Counted from the first letter of the stretch, positions 10,824 through 21,125 are shown. The stretch: DNA of 64,000 nucleotides from Lepidostoma basale (GCA_022606425.2 JAHDVF020001018.1:2294001-2358000), one strand, 5' to 3'. The notes: generated by a model not told the origin, from the sequence alone. A program made the numbers and translations.

Positions 10824-11580
10824 TACTGTTTTTATGTTAAAATTATACAAGTTTTTTCGTTCATATAAAGAATTTTGACAGGTGTAAAAATAAATTTTTC
10901 ATTTGTTTCAATGAAAACTTGAATAATTTCTTCAGTATTATATTAAAGTTCTTGCTGGCGTTGGTATGTTTTAAGTACCTTATTACTGCTTAATTAATAA
11001 ATAAAAACTGTGGATACGTGGAACATAAATTAAATAGACAATATGTGCACCATCTAAAAAGAACATTTTATGTTAAAATATTTTTATAATGTTATTTTAT
11101 TTTATATGATTGTATTTTATATTTTTTTAAGATAATCAAATGATTTTACTGAAATCTCTTGATGGAAGTTCATTTTAAATAATTATTAAATAAAACGATG
11201 TTTTTTTTAACTACTTTCACTTTTGTCTTTATTTAGACAGCGACCGGTTTCGCCTAGGGTCGCTGGCATCGACAGACTGGTCGATGCCAGCGAGCCTGGC
11301 GAAACCGGTCGCTGTTTAAATAAAGACAAAAGTGGAAGTAGTTAAAAAACCTCGTTTTATTTAATTAGTATTTTATATTATTTCTTTTAGATTTTTTTGT
11401 GGATGTTGGACGATCGAAGTGTGTGCGGGAGATGCCTATTGGTGGCGATGAGGTTCCCATCACACCGTATCTCCCGCGGGGCGAAAAGAGAAGGATGGAG
11501 TGCCGCATTAAAGTGTGACAGTCCATTCTTTCTGCCTGCCCTTTCGGGGAGACGGCGTGATGGTTAGTTAGTTAGTTAGT
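10824..11580 (+). mobile_element. SINE-S interrupted by U1
   Basis: The longest SINE-S copy. GACAGGTGTAAAAATAAATT begins its recognisable 5' half, GTGCACCATCTAAAAAG follows at about 11045, and the 3' half (GATCGAAGTGTGTGCGGG, GGCGATGAGG, GAGACGGCGTGATGG) ends in (GTTA)4. Position 11124-11367 is a later U1 insertion. Without it the element is about 500 bp. Confidence 0.85.
11124..11367. mobile_element. U1 inverted dimer with 12-bp target duplication
   Basis: The insert sits between exact copies of GTATTTTATATT (11112-11123 and 11368-11379); uninterrupted SINE-S copies at 59.4 and 61.7 kb have this sequence once. The insert begins with U1 flank (GATTTTACTGAAATCTCTTG) and then has two arms, about 11186-11272 and 11281-11367, complementary with few mismatches. 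Each arm holds the hammerhead-like stem GCCAGCGAGCCTGGC followed by GAA, ACCGGT, C. Confidence 0.9.
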
Positions 11581-11865
11581 TTTGAAACCGTGTAAAATAA
11601 TAGAAATTCATTACATAATATCTCAATTTAACAAAAAAATATTCTGAGCTGATAAATATTATAATATAACATATATTTACGTGCATGTGATCTATAAAGA
11701 CCACGACCTTCAGTAATGAAAAACGAAGAAAGAAGATACGTGCTTGTAGCTCGAGTAAATACGAGTATATTCATTTATATATTTACAAGAGCGTATTTTC
11801 TAAAAAGTAATCGGAGTAACCTTTAGGTGTAAGAGACGATAATGTTACATTTTTTTATTTCTTCA
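11581..11865. other. No recognisable feature
   Basis: AT-rich; no motif assigned. Confidence 0.4.
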
Positions 11866-12050
11866 ACGTTCGCCATACTTTGTGTTATAGATGTTTTATA
11901 TATATATATTTTTTATATACTTTGTAAACAACACTCACTTTTTAAACAAATTAAAATTAAATATCAAACATGTTTCTGACTACCCAGCTCTTCCTCAGTG
12001 ATATTATATGTATAGATATTTAAAATATTATAAAATTGTTTACAAATTTA
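11866..12050 (-). repeat. U3 repeat
   Basis: Reverse copy of the unit at 22060-22260: it starts with the complement of AAAGTATGGCGAACGTTGAAG, has an AT tract at 11890-11920, then at 11968-11998 the minus strand gives CTGAGGAAGAGCTGGGTAGT followed by CAGAAACATGTTT. In this copy G12 of the core is lost (AGAAAC instead of CGAAAC). Confidence 0.7.
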
Positions 12051-12099
12051 AAAAAATTATAGGGTAATTTTTTTTTGCCCTATAAAAATAGGCTTTTCA

Positions 12100-12290
12100 T
12101 TTGTTGCTTTAGTTTATTGTAACACCTGATGATGCCAACATCGGTTGGCGAAATAACTGTCGTGACACTGTCAGTGAATAAAAAGAAATTGTGATAATAT
12201 AACAGTGTTTTAAATTTTAACAGTAATAATATTCATGTATAATGGTGTTTCGACCAAAACAATGAACTATTTAATTATTATATATCAACA
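12100..12290 (+). repeat. U5 repeat with intact CUGAUGA and GAAA
   Basis: At 12126-12153: CTGATGA, T, the stem GCCAAC / GTTGGC closed by ATCG, then GAAA. This is the only motif family here with the canonical CUGAUGA box. Downstream, TAACTGTCGTGACACTGTC offers a second small hairpin and a GUC triplet. The same unit, with GAAACAGC, occurs at 41851. The flanking ATAACAGTGTTTTAAATTTT is shared by both copies. Confidence 0.65.
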
Positions 12291-12671
12291 GTTAATTAAA
12301 GGTATACGAGTATATAAAATATCAATAAATAAAATAAAATTTCTTGCAATACTTTAAAATAAAATATGTATGAGATTTACACATACATATGTGCTGAAGA
12401 AAAAACAGTATGCAAAGATAATAATGGGCTTCGTAAAAGAGATTTATCATGCGTGCAACACTTTGAGGCATCCTGTTTCCTGTTATAGCTGGCAACATAT
12501 TTATTATGAACCTCTCATTTGTTCCGCTTTTGCTGATTCTTCTTATATGCAGTGGATGCCAATAATTTCTCCCCTAAATCAAAGGTGGCTCGTAGCATTT
12601 TCATAAAAAAAAAATATTTTAGAGTAAGTAGACCTCTAATTATTTTGTTTCTTATTTATTGTTTCTAGAAG
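12291..12671. other. Possible single-copy sequence
   Basis: A 78-codon plus frame (12370-12606) has no domain I can name. Composition is less biased than the flanks at 12470-12600. No repeat relationship within the window. Confidence 0.35.
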
Positions 12672-13100
12672 AATAATGCAAAACTTAATATTTAATAATT
12701 ATTTCGAATGAAAACATGTTTTTAAAAGTGGTTTTATTGAAATTTATTTGAATAATGTGTTTCCCCTGTCTTAGGCATTATCAAATGACATTTGATAATG
12801 CCTTAGACATGCAAATTATGTTATTCACATAAATTATAATAAAATATCTATAAAACAGTCATTTTCATTCGTAATGATTTTGGTTCTCATTTACTCTATC
12901 TTGAACAATGATATAAACCTCAATTGTAAAAAATTAATACAAATGAAATTGTCTGTTTTGTAGAAGTTTTATTATATATTGTAATACAGAAATGTCATGT
13001 TTTGCCTGTCTAAAGTATGATAAAATGTGTCATATTATTCACAGATAATAAAACTTCTAGAAAACCGAAGTTTTCATTATTTAATATAGAGTTTTTCAAT
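12672..13100. repeat. Two adjacent M1 foldbacks
   Basis: First copy about 12675-12885: CGAATGAAAACATG to CATTTTCATTCG, with the self-complementary centre GCATTATCAAATGACATTTG. Second copy about 12930-13100: ACAAATGAAATTGTCTG to AGTTTTCATTATTTAATA. Both are worn and non-coding. Confidence 0.65.
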
Positions 13101-13374
13101 CATTGTGCAATAAACAATAAACTAAATTTGTACGTGCCACCCCTGGTGCGTGTGTATGTCTCCACCCTTCTGTAGCAGCCTCTGGGCGTCTCTGCCGATA
13201 GACGTCGTTTCCAAATAATTAAATTTACTCCCCTCAATAAAAATAACATTTCCTTACTCAGGATATGAGAACGATGAACAAATCGTACAAGGCGAAAATG
13301 TACGTATACTCGTATTTAGGGAAAAAAAATGCAGCACATGGAAATATTGACTTTTTTTATAAACTTCGTTACAA

Positions 13375-13529
13375 AAAAACGGCGTTAACACTGTGAAATT
13401 CTGCAGTGACGATTTATTTATGAAGTAATGCACCGTTTTTTTTACTTTTGAGTTTATCTATCCAGATGTTTCGAAGGTTTACACCTTCATCAACGGGAGT
13501 GCGATATAAACTGTAGTTTGATGAATAAT
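13375..13529 (+). repeat. U4 repeat, abutting a mariner
   Basis: Starts with GGCGTTAACACTGTG as at 41508 and 26828. At 13464-13493 the minus strand reads TTGATGAAGGTGTAAACCTT then CGAAACATCTGG, a hammerhead-like hairpin. U4 sequence stops within ~20 bases of the mariner terminal repeat at 13531. Confidence 0.65.
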
Positions 13530-13530
13530 A

Positions 13531-14230
13531 TTAGGTCCTTACATATGAAATTGCTGTTTTGCCGTACTGGCAACTTTGATCTCAAATATCTTCTCTTTGA
13601 TTAGGAATTCCAAATTCAAATTTATACAGCTATTTACTCAAGTATTTGTGTTTTGAAAATTATAATTCATTTGTTTTTTCCTCAATTGTTTTTTTTCTTT
13701 GCGTCACTCAGTTTACAAAATGGAAAACTGGAAAGCTTTCTTAAATCTGGCCAGACGATTACGGCAGATGTCTATTGTCAGCAACTGCAAACCATGATGG
13801 AAAAGCTAGCTGCTAAACAACCGAGGCTGGTTAATCGCTCTAGGCCACTGCTGCTTCATGATAACGCTAGACCACACACTGCACAACAGACGGCTACCAA
13901 ATTAGAAGAGCTTCAATTGGAATGTCTAAGACATCCACCGTACTCTCCGGACCTTGCCCCAACAGATTACTATTTTTTCGAAATTTGGATAACTTCTTGC
14001 AAGGGAAAAAATTCAACTCCGATGGGGCAGTCCAAACCGACTTCAAAGATTTTATTGATTCCCGTCCGAATGGTTTTTTTAGTAAAGGGATCGATGAACT
14101 ACCTATGAGATGGCAAAAGTGCATAGATATCAATGGTACATACTTTGATTAAATAAATATATTATATTTAAAAAAAATCAACTTTATGTTCCTCCCATAC
14201 AAAACGCCAATTTCATATGTAAGGACCTAA
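13531..14230 (+). mobile_element. Internally deleted mariner
   Basis: A 700-bp element with inverted ends TTAGGTCCTTACATATGAAA at both edges (13531 and the complement ending 14230), flanked by TA on each side as expected for Tc1/mariner. The transposase start (ATG 13720, MENWKAF) is fused to the C-terminal third (LKSGQTITADV...), so roughly half the gene is deleted and the join is out of frame. Two catalytic motifs remain: HDNARPH and YSPDLAPTDYYFF. One T is lost near 13975, shifting the frame to LDNFLQGKKF...INGTYFD. It differs from the copy at 63.1 kb by only a few residues over ~80. Confidence 0.95.
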
Positions 14231-14232
14231 TA

Positions 14233-14789
14233 TAAGCTACAATATATAAGATGCAAATATTGAAGTGTGAAGTGTGGAAATACGTGTTGATTCATAAAAT
14301 TTCCATCAAAAATATTATTAAATATTTACGTTTACATTTAATTTTAAAAATGTTTTGAAATATGGATTTGATATTAGTGAACGTAATATTTGGAATTACG
14401 AGTATAACTGCTTCAGGACCGCAAAACAAGTCATTCCTATGAAATATAATTAAACTTCAACGAACTTTTTCAAAAATATGAACTTAATGTCAATAAATAA
14501 GTAAGTATTATAAATATTAATACTATAATATTTTATTTTATTTTCTCACATATGTTTTTCAATACATTTAGTCACTTATGTGTGTAGCTTATTTTTTTTT
14601 TAAACTTTCATTTAAAGCCAATACAGAATTCTGCTAGATTAAATAAATGTTTTTGGATTTTAAAATATGCAACCATCATTTTAATTGAATTTTCTTATTT
14701 GAAATTTCATGGTACAAGTTAAATACATAAATTACATAAACAACGAAATTTTTTTTTTGTAAAAAATCTAAATGTACCTATTGTAGTCC
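14233..14789. other. No recognisable feature
   Basis: AT-rich; no frame or repeat I can assign. Confidence 0.4.
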
Positions 14790-14880
14790 CCTAATGTTTG
14801 TCTCTTCGACCTGTTCTGGATCAGAAGATGGCATCGAGCTGCCGAAACTGATCGCTGAAACATACCATACTTTTGCTAAA
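14790..14880 (+). repeat. U6 repeat with hammerhead-like hairpin
   Basis: Starts like 299 (CTAATGTTTGTCTCTTCGAC), but the hairpin is inverted relative to that copy: 14822-14853 reads CAGAAGATGG, CATCGAG loop, CTGCCGAAAC, TGATC. Half of an inverted pair is therefore lost at the join near 14820. Confidence 0.5.
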
Positions 14881-14884
14881 TTAA

Positions 14885-15095
14885 ATAAATGACTAAATAA
14901 AACGACGTTATTTAAGATCCACTTTTGTCTTTACTTTGACAGTGACCGGCTTCGCCAAGTTTGTTGGCATCTACAGACTATCAAAATGAATACTTATTTG
15001 GATAAAGTTCTTAAGAAATATCGATGTAAAAAGTAATTATTTTAAATGAAATTTATCAATAAATTTTAGTGAAATCATTTGATGATCCGAATAAA
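14885..15095 (-). repeat. U1 repeat, worn
   Basis: AAATAAAACGACG, CACTTTTGTCTTTACTTTGA, then a degenerate core (GCTTCGCCAAGTTTGTTGGC) and, after a deletion, TTTATCAATAAATTTTAGTG with AAATCATTTGATGATCC, matching the outer U1 flank. Confidence 0.6.
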
Positions 15096-15696
15096 TAACC
15101 TTATTATATACTTTATATGTTACTGAGTAATCTTTGTTATTGAAGTGTGTAAAAACAAGTGAAAACGAATTTTCTGAATATTAAAACCTGCATTTTCGTC
15201 TTACAAAGGAACTCTTTATGCTTAAGCCATTTCAAAACCAAAAGAAAATCTTTAGGAAATCTCCATACAAGCGATGAGTCTTAACAATGTCTTATACCGT
15301 AGCAGTATTTGGTCCTATATACAGGGTGGTAACAACTACGTCGCCGGCGAATAATGCGCTTTATTGCTTGTTGTAATGGCTCACTACTCCCGGACTCGGT
15401 ACTCAACCGTTTTACGGCACACCCTTTGTAAGCGAACTGCAAATCTGAAAACGCTTTAAAACACTTTTCTCGTATAAATCTCCTGCTAGTTTTAATTTGA
15501 TTTTCAATTAATAAACGTGAATGCTAAGTAGAATGTTGTTGTTCTTTTTAAAAATTTTAATTTATGGAATTCCATAGTATATGACATTATATTTATTAAA
15601 AAATAACGATACCATTACGATTTATTAAATTAAATCAAATCAGAATATTTTCTCAATAGATTTACAGACACAGTTTAAGGCAAATTATTAGATAAA
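15096..15696. other. Unassigned; LINE-T tail scrap at 15626-15690
   Basis: TTAAATCAAATCAGAATATT with CTCAATAGATTTACAGACA resembles a minus-strand LINE-T tail. At 15320-15345 ACAGGGTGGTAACAACTACG resembles a DNA-transposon end, without a partner that I could find. Confidence 0.35.
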
Positions 15697-15835
15697 CGAT
15701 CTTGGCAGAGCGGCAAGAGCTACGACTGGCACACCGAAGGTCCCGGGTTCGGTTCCCGGCGAGAGCAGTGCGATTCTCTCACTCTCTTTGGTCTCGTGAA
15801 GATTTTCTGGTACACCTTTGTTATGATCTATCCTC
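15697..15835 (+). mobile_element. tSINE, 3'-truncated
   Basis: tRNA-like head with the B box GGTTCGGTTCC and the stretch CTCTTTGGTCTCGTGAAG, a variant of the body seen at 2440. The A box is decayed (TTGGCAGAGCGGCAAG). Confidence 0.7.
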
Positions 15836-15930
15836 AATTATACTTTCGTATAGTAATTCGATAATCCTGATGAAGTTCCGGTAATATACAAAAATAATTG
15901 ACAATATATTTAACATATTGATATTCAAAA

Positions 15931-16282
15931 AGAAGAAGAGAGACTGCACGTGACAGAACTGAAAATGCTGAGGTGGGGCGCCGGGGTGGGAATGCTGGAT
16001 AGAGATAATAATGACCACATCAAAGGAAGCCTAAAAGTAACCTTCATAGCAAAAAAAAACAGGGAACGTCGTATGCGATGGTACGATTGTGTAAGCATGA
16101 GGGACAATGAATACTTTGCCCACAAAGCCCTGCAACTAATAAATGGAAGGAGGGAACTAGCTTGGCCTCCTACAAAATGTGATTAACCTGAGGGCGCTGC
16201 CACTACAGCCAGATGACCCAAGATTAAGAGAACCGATCCTAAAAAACGGGAAACGGCTAGGAGAAAGAAGAAGAAGAGTGAA
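15931..16282 (+). mobile_element. LINE-E C-terminal fragment
   Basis: An open frame (15950-16186) reads TELKMLRWGAGVGMLDRDNN, then KNRERRMRWYDCVSM. This follows the LEMKMLRW ... IRGSLKV ... RLRWYGH pattern of RTE-type LINE C-termini. GAAGAAG occurs at both ends, at the right as a tail (16265-16278). 5'-truncated. Confidence 0.75.
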
Positions 16283-17005
16283 ATTAATAAGTAAAAAAAA
16301 ATTATAAATAATTAAAGTTATCTGTTATTTAAATTAAATAATATTTCATTAAGTATAATATATTGATGTCTTCTATTGCTAGAGAAAAATTTCCGTCAAA
16401 GAATGGAGTTTCTAAAACGGACAAAGTCATTTACGAGTACTTTACGTATTCGTAGAGACCGGTCTATAAAGGCCTCCAAGCCTTTAAAGCTACATAATAA
16501 AATATCCTCGGCGGGTTTAGGATGAAGTGAGTTGTCAGCAAAATACAGACAAGCGGAAGAAGTTTAAGCCGACGCCGGCGCCCGACATCACGACTCGTGA
16601 CGCCCACGGAGGGCTAAAAATGAATGTTTTAAAGCGAAAAGTGTGTACGCTCAGGGGAGCTTATTCCGTAAGTTTACAGAGGTACTTTCTACTTTGTGTG
16701 TAAACAGTATGATGCTTTACCTTTTCGTATCGAGGGTAAACATTTTTGCCTTCGATTAGTGGCTTTTTTCCGCGGTGAAAACTTTCGGGGAAATGAAGAG
16801 CCCGACCTTGTGATGGGTATTGTGGAAAAGTAATATACAAAAGTTGTCGAAAAATATTCTGACGTAAAAATATATATTTTATTCAGCTTGAAATTTTTGG
16901 GCCGTAACAAACAAACAAAAAAATAACAAATACCTAATTAAACGATATGTCTTGTACAATATTCACAATAATTATACGTGTAACTGAAATAAATGTGTTT
17001 TTATT
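16283..17005. other. Possible single-copy sequence
   Basis: 16440-16680 and 16720-16830 are less AT-rich (GACGCCGGCGCCCGACATCA) with no repeat match in the window. A 73-codon minus frame (16689-16910) shows no domain. Could hold a host regulatory element or an eroded exon; nothing can be asserted. Confidence 0.3.
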
Positions 17006-17170
17006 ATCTTCTTCTTCTTGTTCACTTTTGGTAGACTCAGGAGTCTGTTATTTCAGGCGGCTCCTCACGAGACGCTGAACTCCAGCTTTCTCTCCACCGT
17101 TTTGGGGGTCTTTCTGGTCGGCGTTGTCCGTTTGGCGTTCCATGGAGAGCTATGCTTGGAGAGCTATAGT
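17006..17170 (-). mobile_element. LINE-K 3' end
   Basis: On the minus strand: a translation with RPERPPKRWRESWSSAS, then an (AAG)n tail at about 17006-17020. Equivalent to the RPRGRPPKRWKDSW end at 6.15 kb. Confidence 0.7.
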
Positions 17171-17493
17171 TTTTATTATATTAATTTTATTTCATTTTGT
17201 AGACATACCTTGGTTATACTGTATCCCCGTGAGTACACTACTCATTTGGGGACAAAATGAAAATTTACATACTTAATAATTACATATAAATATACAACAA
17301 TTGTAAACTGTTAATATTATTGTATCAACCATGGAACTTGTTAAACAAGGGTGAAAGTAGAATAAATGCGCGGAAAGACAAACTCTGAAACTTTTATATG
17401 GTATATTTCCAAATGTAAAAAAATATAAGAAGGCAATGCAGTGCGAATCAAAGATACTGAGGAAAACGTGTCACGATCAAATCAATCATGTAC
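17171..17493. other. Unassigned, with LINE-G scrap
   Basis: 17457-17497 (GAGGAAAACGTGTCACGATC) matches the LINE-G stretch encoding RKTWHDQIN. The rest shows no feature. Confidence 0.4.
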
Positions 17494-17680
17494 AACGACA
17501 TATGTGGCAAGACGCCAAGAGTTTTGACTGCCACGCCGAAGGGCCCGGGATCGACTCCCCTCAATGGCTGTGCGAATCTCACACTGTCTTTGGTCTGGTG
17601 TAGAATTCACGTGACAATAAAATGGCGATAGATTGGCTTACTATTACATGTCACGAGAATCAATAAAATAACTAAAAATA
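17494..17680 (+). mobile_element. tSINE
   Basis: Degenerate tRNA head (GGGATCGACTCCCC as B-box region), then CACACTGTCTTTGGTCTGGT and CACGTGACAATAAAATGG, as at 2445-2490. Confidence 0.75.
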
Positions 17681-17684
17681 AATT

Positions 17685-17775
17685 GTAAACCGCATCTCTC
17701 GCGCGAGCGAAAAGCAGCAGTCCATTCTTTCTGCCACCCTTTCGGGGAATAGCGTGATGGTTAGTTAGTAAGTAA
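17685..17775 (+). mobile_element. SINE-S 3' fragment
   Basis: CCGCATCTCTCGCGCGAGCG, then CAGTCCATTCTTTCTGCC and GCGTGATGGTTAGTTAG: the last ~80 bases of SINE-S. Confidence 0.7.
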
Positions 17776-17836
17776 AATTGTTAACAGAAATTGGGTTCAA
17801 ACAATCTGTTGTATAAAAGAAAAAAAAACATAATAT

Positions 17837-18118
17837 ACAATATTTATTAAATGTCGTCCACGTGAGGAGTCGGAGAAATTGGCATGCGTGTGTGACACAA
17901 TCTTGCATAACTATGTGAATGGCGCAAGATAAGAAGGAATACCGTGGGAAACGTGTCACCATAAAATATTCAATATCGACTATGTGAGGAGTTCAATAAA
18001 TAGACAAGCGACATAATACGATGCATAAATGTTGGGGAAATTAAAATAAGTATTTCAGTTAATATCAGTGGTCCATTTTTTCTGCTACCCCTTTGGGGTA
18101 CATCATGATGATTAGTTA
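17837..18118 (+). mobile_element. LINE-G fragments, rearranged
   Basis: 17848-17915 matches the CACGTGAGGAGTCGGAGAAA segment; 17940-18000 carries a second scrambled piece; 18062-18118 is the 3' end (CTGCTACCCCTTTGGGG ... ATGATTAGTTAT). All non-coding remnants. Confidence 0.55.
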
Positions 18119-18502
18119 TATTTATTTTATTTCTTTAAGTATGTAAAATTAAACGATTTTAATTCGTGGAAATAACACCAGCATTCGCCTGTCCGGGGAT
18201 ATTTATAGTATGAACTTAATCAAAGTGCAACCGATATATCACGTGAACTAAACCTTAGAATTCGCGCTGAAGCTTACCTTCCCAAAATCGCGGATGCAGA
18301 AGGGAAGCTTTACTAATGCGAAACTATTTGTAAACCGGATGCTTTTTATCTTTTGTGCAAAGACTTCGGTTAAAATGGCGAAGTGATTTTTTTTTCAAAA
18401 AATCCGCGTTTATGCTTAAACGTGCATACAGTATTTGTCACCCGTATGAATCGCCAACCGCTTTTTACACTCTCTCATACCGTCTGAGTAAATTAATGAT
18501 GA
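18119..18502. other. Possible single-copy sequence
   Basis: 18170-18460 has balanced composition (AGCTTACCTTCCCAAAATCG) and no repeat match here. No ORF. Confidence 0.3.
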
Positions 18503-18700
18503 TAACCTAACCTAACCTAACTAACTAACCATCACGCCGTCTCCCCGAAGGGGTAGGCAGAAAGAATGGACTGCCACACTTTTCTTTCCTGACATATTTC
18601 TCTTGCTTCCTCAACATTCATACATCGTGTTATGCACGCGCGTCGATTTCTCTGACTCCTCACATGGCCGACATTCCTTGAGTCCCTATGCACCACGGAG
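18503..18700 (-). mobile_element. LINE-G 3' end with telomere-like tail
   Basis: Reads CATCACGCCGTCTCCCCGAA, GGACTGCCACACTTTTCTTT and on through the coding end (RRACITRCMNVEEA, minus frame). The tail on the left changes from CTAACTAAC to CCTAACCTAACCTAA, i.e. (GTTA)n continuing as TTAGG units. Confidence 0.8.
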
Positions 18701-18810
18701 GTGTGACAGGACAAAAAGATAGAAAAAAGAAGAAAATATGTGTTGTAGTGTAGTGTCATATTTAAGTGATGTGGTTAGGATAAAAATGTTGGAATAACTA
18801 ATAAGTCAAG

Positions 18811-19275
18811 CTTCTTCTTCTTCTTCTTCTTCCTCTTTTAATAGATCTTACGATCTGTGACACAGAAATCATGTCTCGTCAGATGATGAGATCCAGCTGT
18901 CCCTCCATCTCTTACGCGGTCTTCCAGGTGGGCGGTGTCCGGAGGGGATTTCATAAGCGGCTGTATATGCAAGTCTGTCACCATACATTCGGGCTACATG
19001 GTCCCTCCAGTATCTTCTTCTGGATCTACTCCACTGAACGATATCCTCTATTTCGCAAGTTTTTCTTATATCTACGTTGCGGACACGATCTCGGAGGGTT
19101 TTTCCAGTGGGATCTTAGGATCTAAATCTCCGATGTTCTTAGTAGTCCCTTGGTTCGCACAGTGTCAGCCCGCGTCTCTACAGCGTACGTCATGATAGGT
19201 CGCACGCATGTTTTATAGATTCTGATCTTGCTGTCGACACGCATTTCCTTGTTCTTCCAGACCAGATACTTCAGT
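18811..19275 (-). mobile_element. LINE-K 3' half
   Basis: The (CTT)n run at 18811-18832 is the complement of the GAA tail. Inward, the minus strand encodes PSGHRPPGRPRK...WRDSW and a worn VARMYGDRLAY stretch, the same order as the copy at 51.8 kb, then upstream coding remnants to 19275 (QKYLVWKNKEMRVDSKIRIY). Several stops and shifts. Confidence 0.8.
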
Positions 19276-19650
19276 AAAGTTGCTGTAAATTAAGAAAATG
19301 AGAATTTTGTACATAAAATCCCAATTATAGGAGAAATACATCTTGAAATGATGCTAGAATTGAGCTAATATTTTCATAACAATGTATTGACATTGGCGAA
19401 ATCTCATACCCAATAAAAATTGTTAATGAATTTTGTTCGTATTTGATTTCAGTCAAATTGGACAGTGTTTATTCTCCTCTTGAATATTTATGGAAAATTT
19501 TCGTCTTTAATTGATTTTAATGTCAATATTGATATTCAAGTAAAACGCTTTTATAATTATGAAAAGTTTTATTACATCTACAATAATTCAATATCCAGAG
19601 AACAATATTCAATATAAGAATACTTAGATAGAACAATATTAATTTGTTTT
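19276..19650. other. No recognisable feature
   Basis: AT-rich; nothing assignable. Confidence 0.4.
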
Positions 19651-19651
19651 T

Positions 19652-20260
19652 TTAATGTATACAAATACTTGTAGACAAATACTGGATTTTTACTCATTGC
19701 GGGTTAATCATTTTTAAGGATAAATTGTATCTCAATAGAGACGAAGAGATTTTGTTTTTATTTTTTAAAAGACTAACATCAAGGATTTATATCAATGATA
19801 TTAGAATTTTTAATTACAATCTTCAATGTGAGCAGAAAATAGCTCATTATTACGAAGAAGGAATTCGGTCCTGTCCAGGCTTGAACCTATGTCCCCTGGA
19901 TCAGGAGCCAAGCGTTCTATCCCCTAGATGTTTTTTTTTGTGGAAACGGAATATGGTAGTCGAGGCGTTTTCAGGACTCACGAATTGTCATTGGTTGGGT
20001 AAAGCTAGTGTAGATTGACCTTCAAAATGTGAAGTTATTTAAAAAATAGTACCATATATACAAGTTCCAAAAAATTGTCGGACGTGGTGGTCGTAAGAAG
20101 GGCGCAATGGGGAATGTTGTTAACATAAAGTTATCGCTTAACCCAACCAATGACAGGTCATAAGTCCTGTAAACGCCTCGACTACCATATTCTGTTTCCA
20201 AAAAAAAAATTACATCTTCGTCTCTATTGAGATACAATTAATCCTTAAGAATAATATTAA
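19652..20260. repeat. M2 foldback element
   Basis: Left arm: AATGTATACAAATACTTGTA, then ATTGTATCTCAATAGAGACG. Right arm: CTTCGTCTCTATTGAGATAC ending with AATTAATCC. Between them are two opposed copies of a block with GTCGAGGCGTTT, so the whole can fold into a long hairpin. A tRNA-like piece sits inside (19864-19932). No coding function. Confidence 0.75.
19864..19932 (-). repeat. tRNA-like fragment inside M2
   Basis: The minus strand reads GGGGATAGAACGCTTGGCTC then ATAGGTTCAAGCCTGGACAG: A-box-like and B-box-like (GGTTCAAGCCT) segments at tRNA spacing. The acceptor stem does not pair well, so it is a SINE-type remnant, not a functional tRNA gene. Confidence 0.4.
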
Positions 20261-20334
20261 GTAAGAAATTCCCAAACATAGAATGGTATTTGTCGTAAAA
20301 GTGATTAGATGTTATTTATCTTTATTGTGAAAAT

Positions 20335-20590
20335 GTTTCCGAAATAAAGGAAATCTGTGATGTCGAAGATGTTTTTGCTATGAAGACGATTAAGATGATT
20401 TTACTAGAGCGATCATGTGGTGAGAGCGTGTTCAAGTGTTATAAGCAAACCAGCAAATAAAGTATCAACAGGCAACCGACTTCCAGGAAGACCATCTAAT
20501 CACTTTTACGAAAAATATGATGACATACAAAATATGATGACACAGATGGACATCTACGAGTGTATCTTAGGAACAGGCTCCGATAAATAA
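20335..20590 (+). mobile_element. LINE-K-like fragment, worn
   Basis: Translation contains EICDVEDVFAMKTIK and, after breaks, NRLPGRPSNHF, following the ICEVEDIIRW ... RPRGRPPKRW order of LINE-K. Confidence 0.45.
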
Positions 20591-20696
20591 CTGGACCCAG
20601 TCATAAATAAAGTGACATAGTCACGAGTAAAAATGTAACAAAAATGTTTTAATCATTCAAAAAAATCTCTAAGAATGTAAACAATCTGAATGTAAT

Positions 20697-20785
20697 TATA
20701 GTAAGGAGTTGAGAAATCGACGTGCGTTCGTGACACGATGTATGAATGTTGAGGAAGTGCGAGAAATATGTCACGGTTTTTTCAT
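20697..20785 (+). mobile_element. LINE-G fragment
   Basis: GAGAAATCGACGTGCG ... GACACGATGTATGAATGTTG: the segment encoding RNRRACMTRCMNVEE in intact copies. Confidence 0.65.
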
Positions 20786-20894
20786 GGCAAAAATATTATA
20801 TTATACATAAAGTATGTTTGAAAACTGCAAATAATCGATCAGAATCTAGAAGCGAACATAAGATAGGAGGTTTTTGATTTTTTTTTAAATGACT

Positions 20895-20995
20895 CACTAA
20901 CCCCCGCTTACTCGAAGCTGTCATCGGACGCAGCGGCGCCATTTTGTCAGCTTCGCTCATACAATCCCTAGGTCCGCCCTTGTCTATGCGATACT
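20895..20995 (+). repeat. About 100-bp dispersed repeat
   Basis: CGCAGCGGCGCC followed by TTAGCTTCGCTCAT-like sequence and TCCGCCC is shared with 45725-45815 in the same orientation. Family unknown. Confidence 0.5.
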
Positions 20996-21004
20996 TCCGA
21001 TAAA

Positions 21005-21125
21005 AGCAAAAGGATCAATACGAATGAAAACGTCGGTCCTCAAGAAAATTCCACCACATTCTACGCGACTGACACATTTCCCTCGTCCAAGGCATTATCA
21101 AATGAATTGAAATGAATTATATGTA
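21005..21125 (+). repeat. M1 left half
   Basis: CAATACGAATGAAAACGTCG, then CCAAGGCATTATCAAATGAA: one arm and the centre of M1. Confidence 0.6.

Noticed and set aside
19864..19932. Functional tRNA gene
   Set aside because: A- and B-box-like segments exist but the acceptor stem does not pair; it lies inside a repeat.
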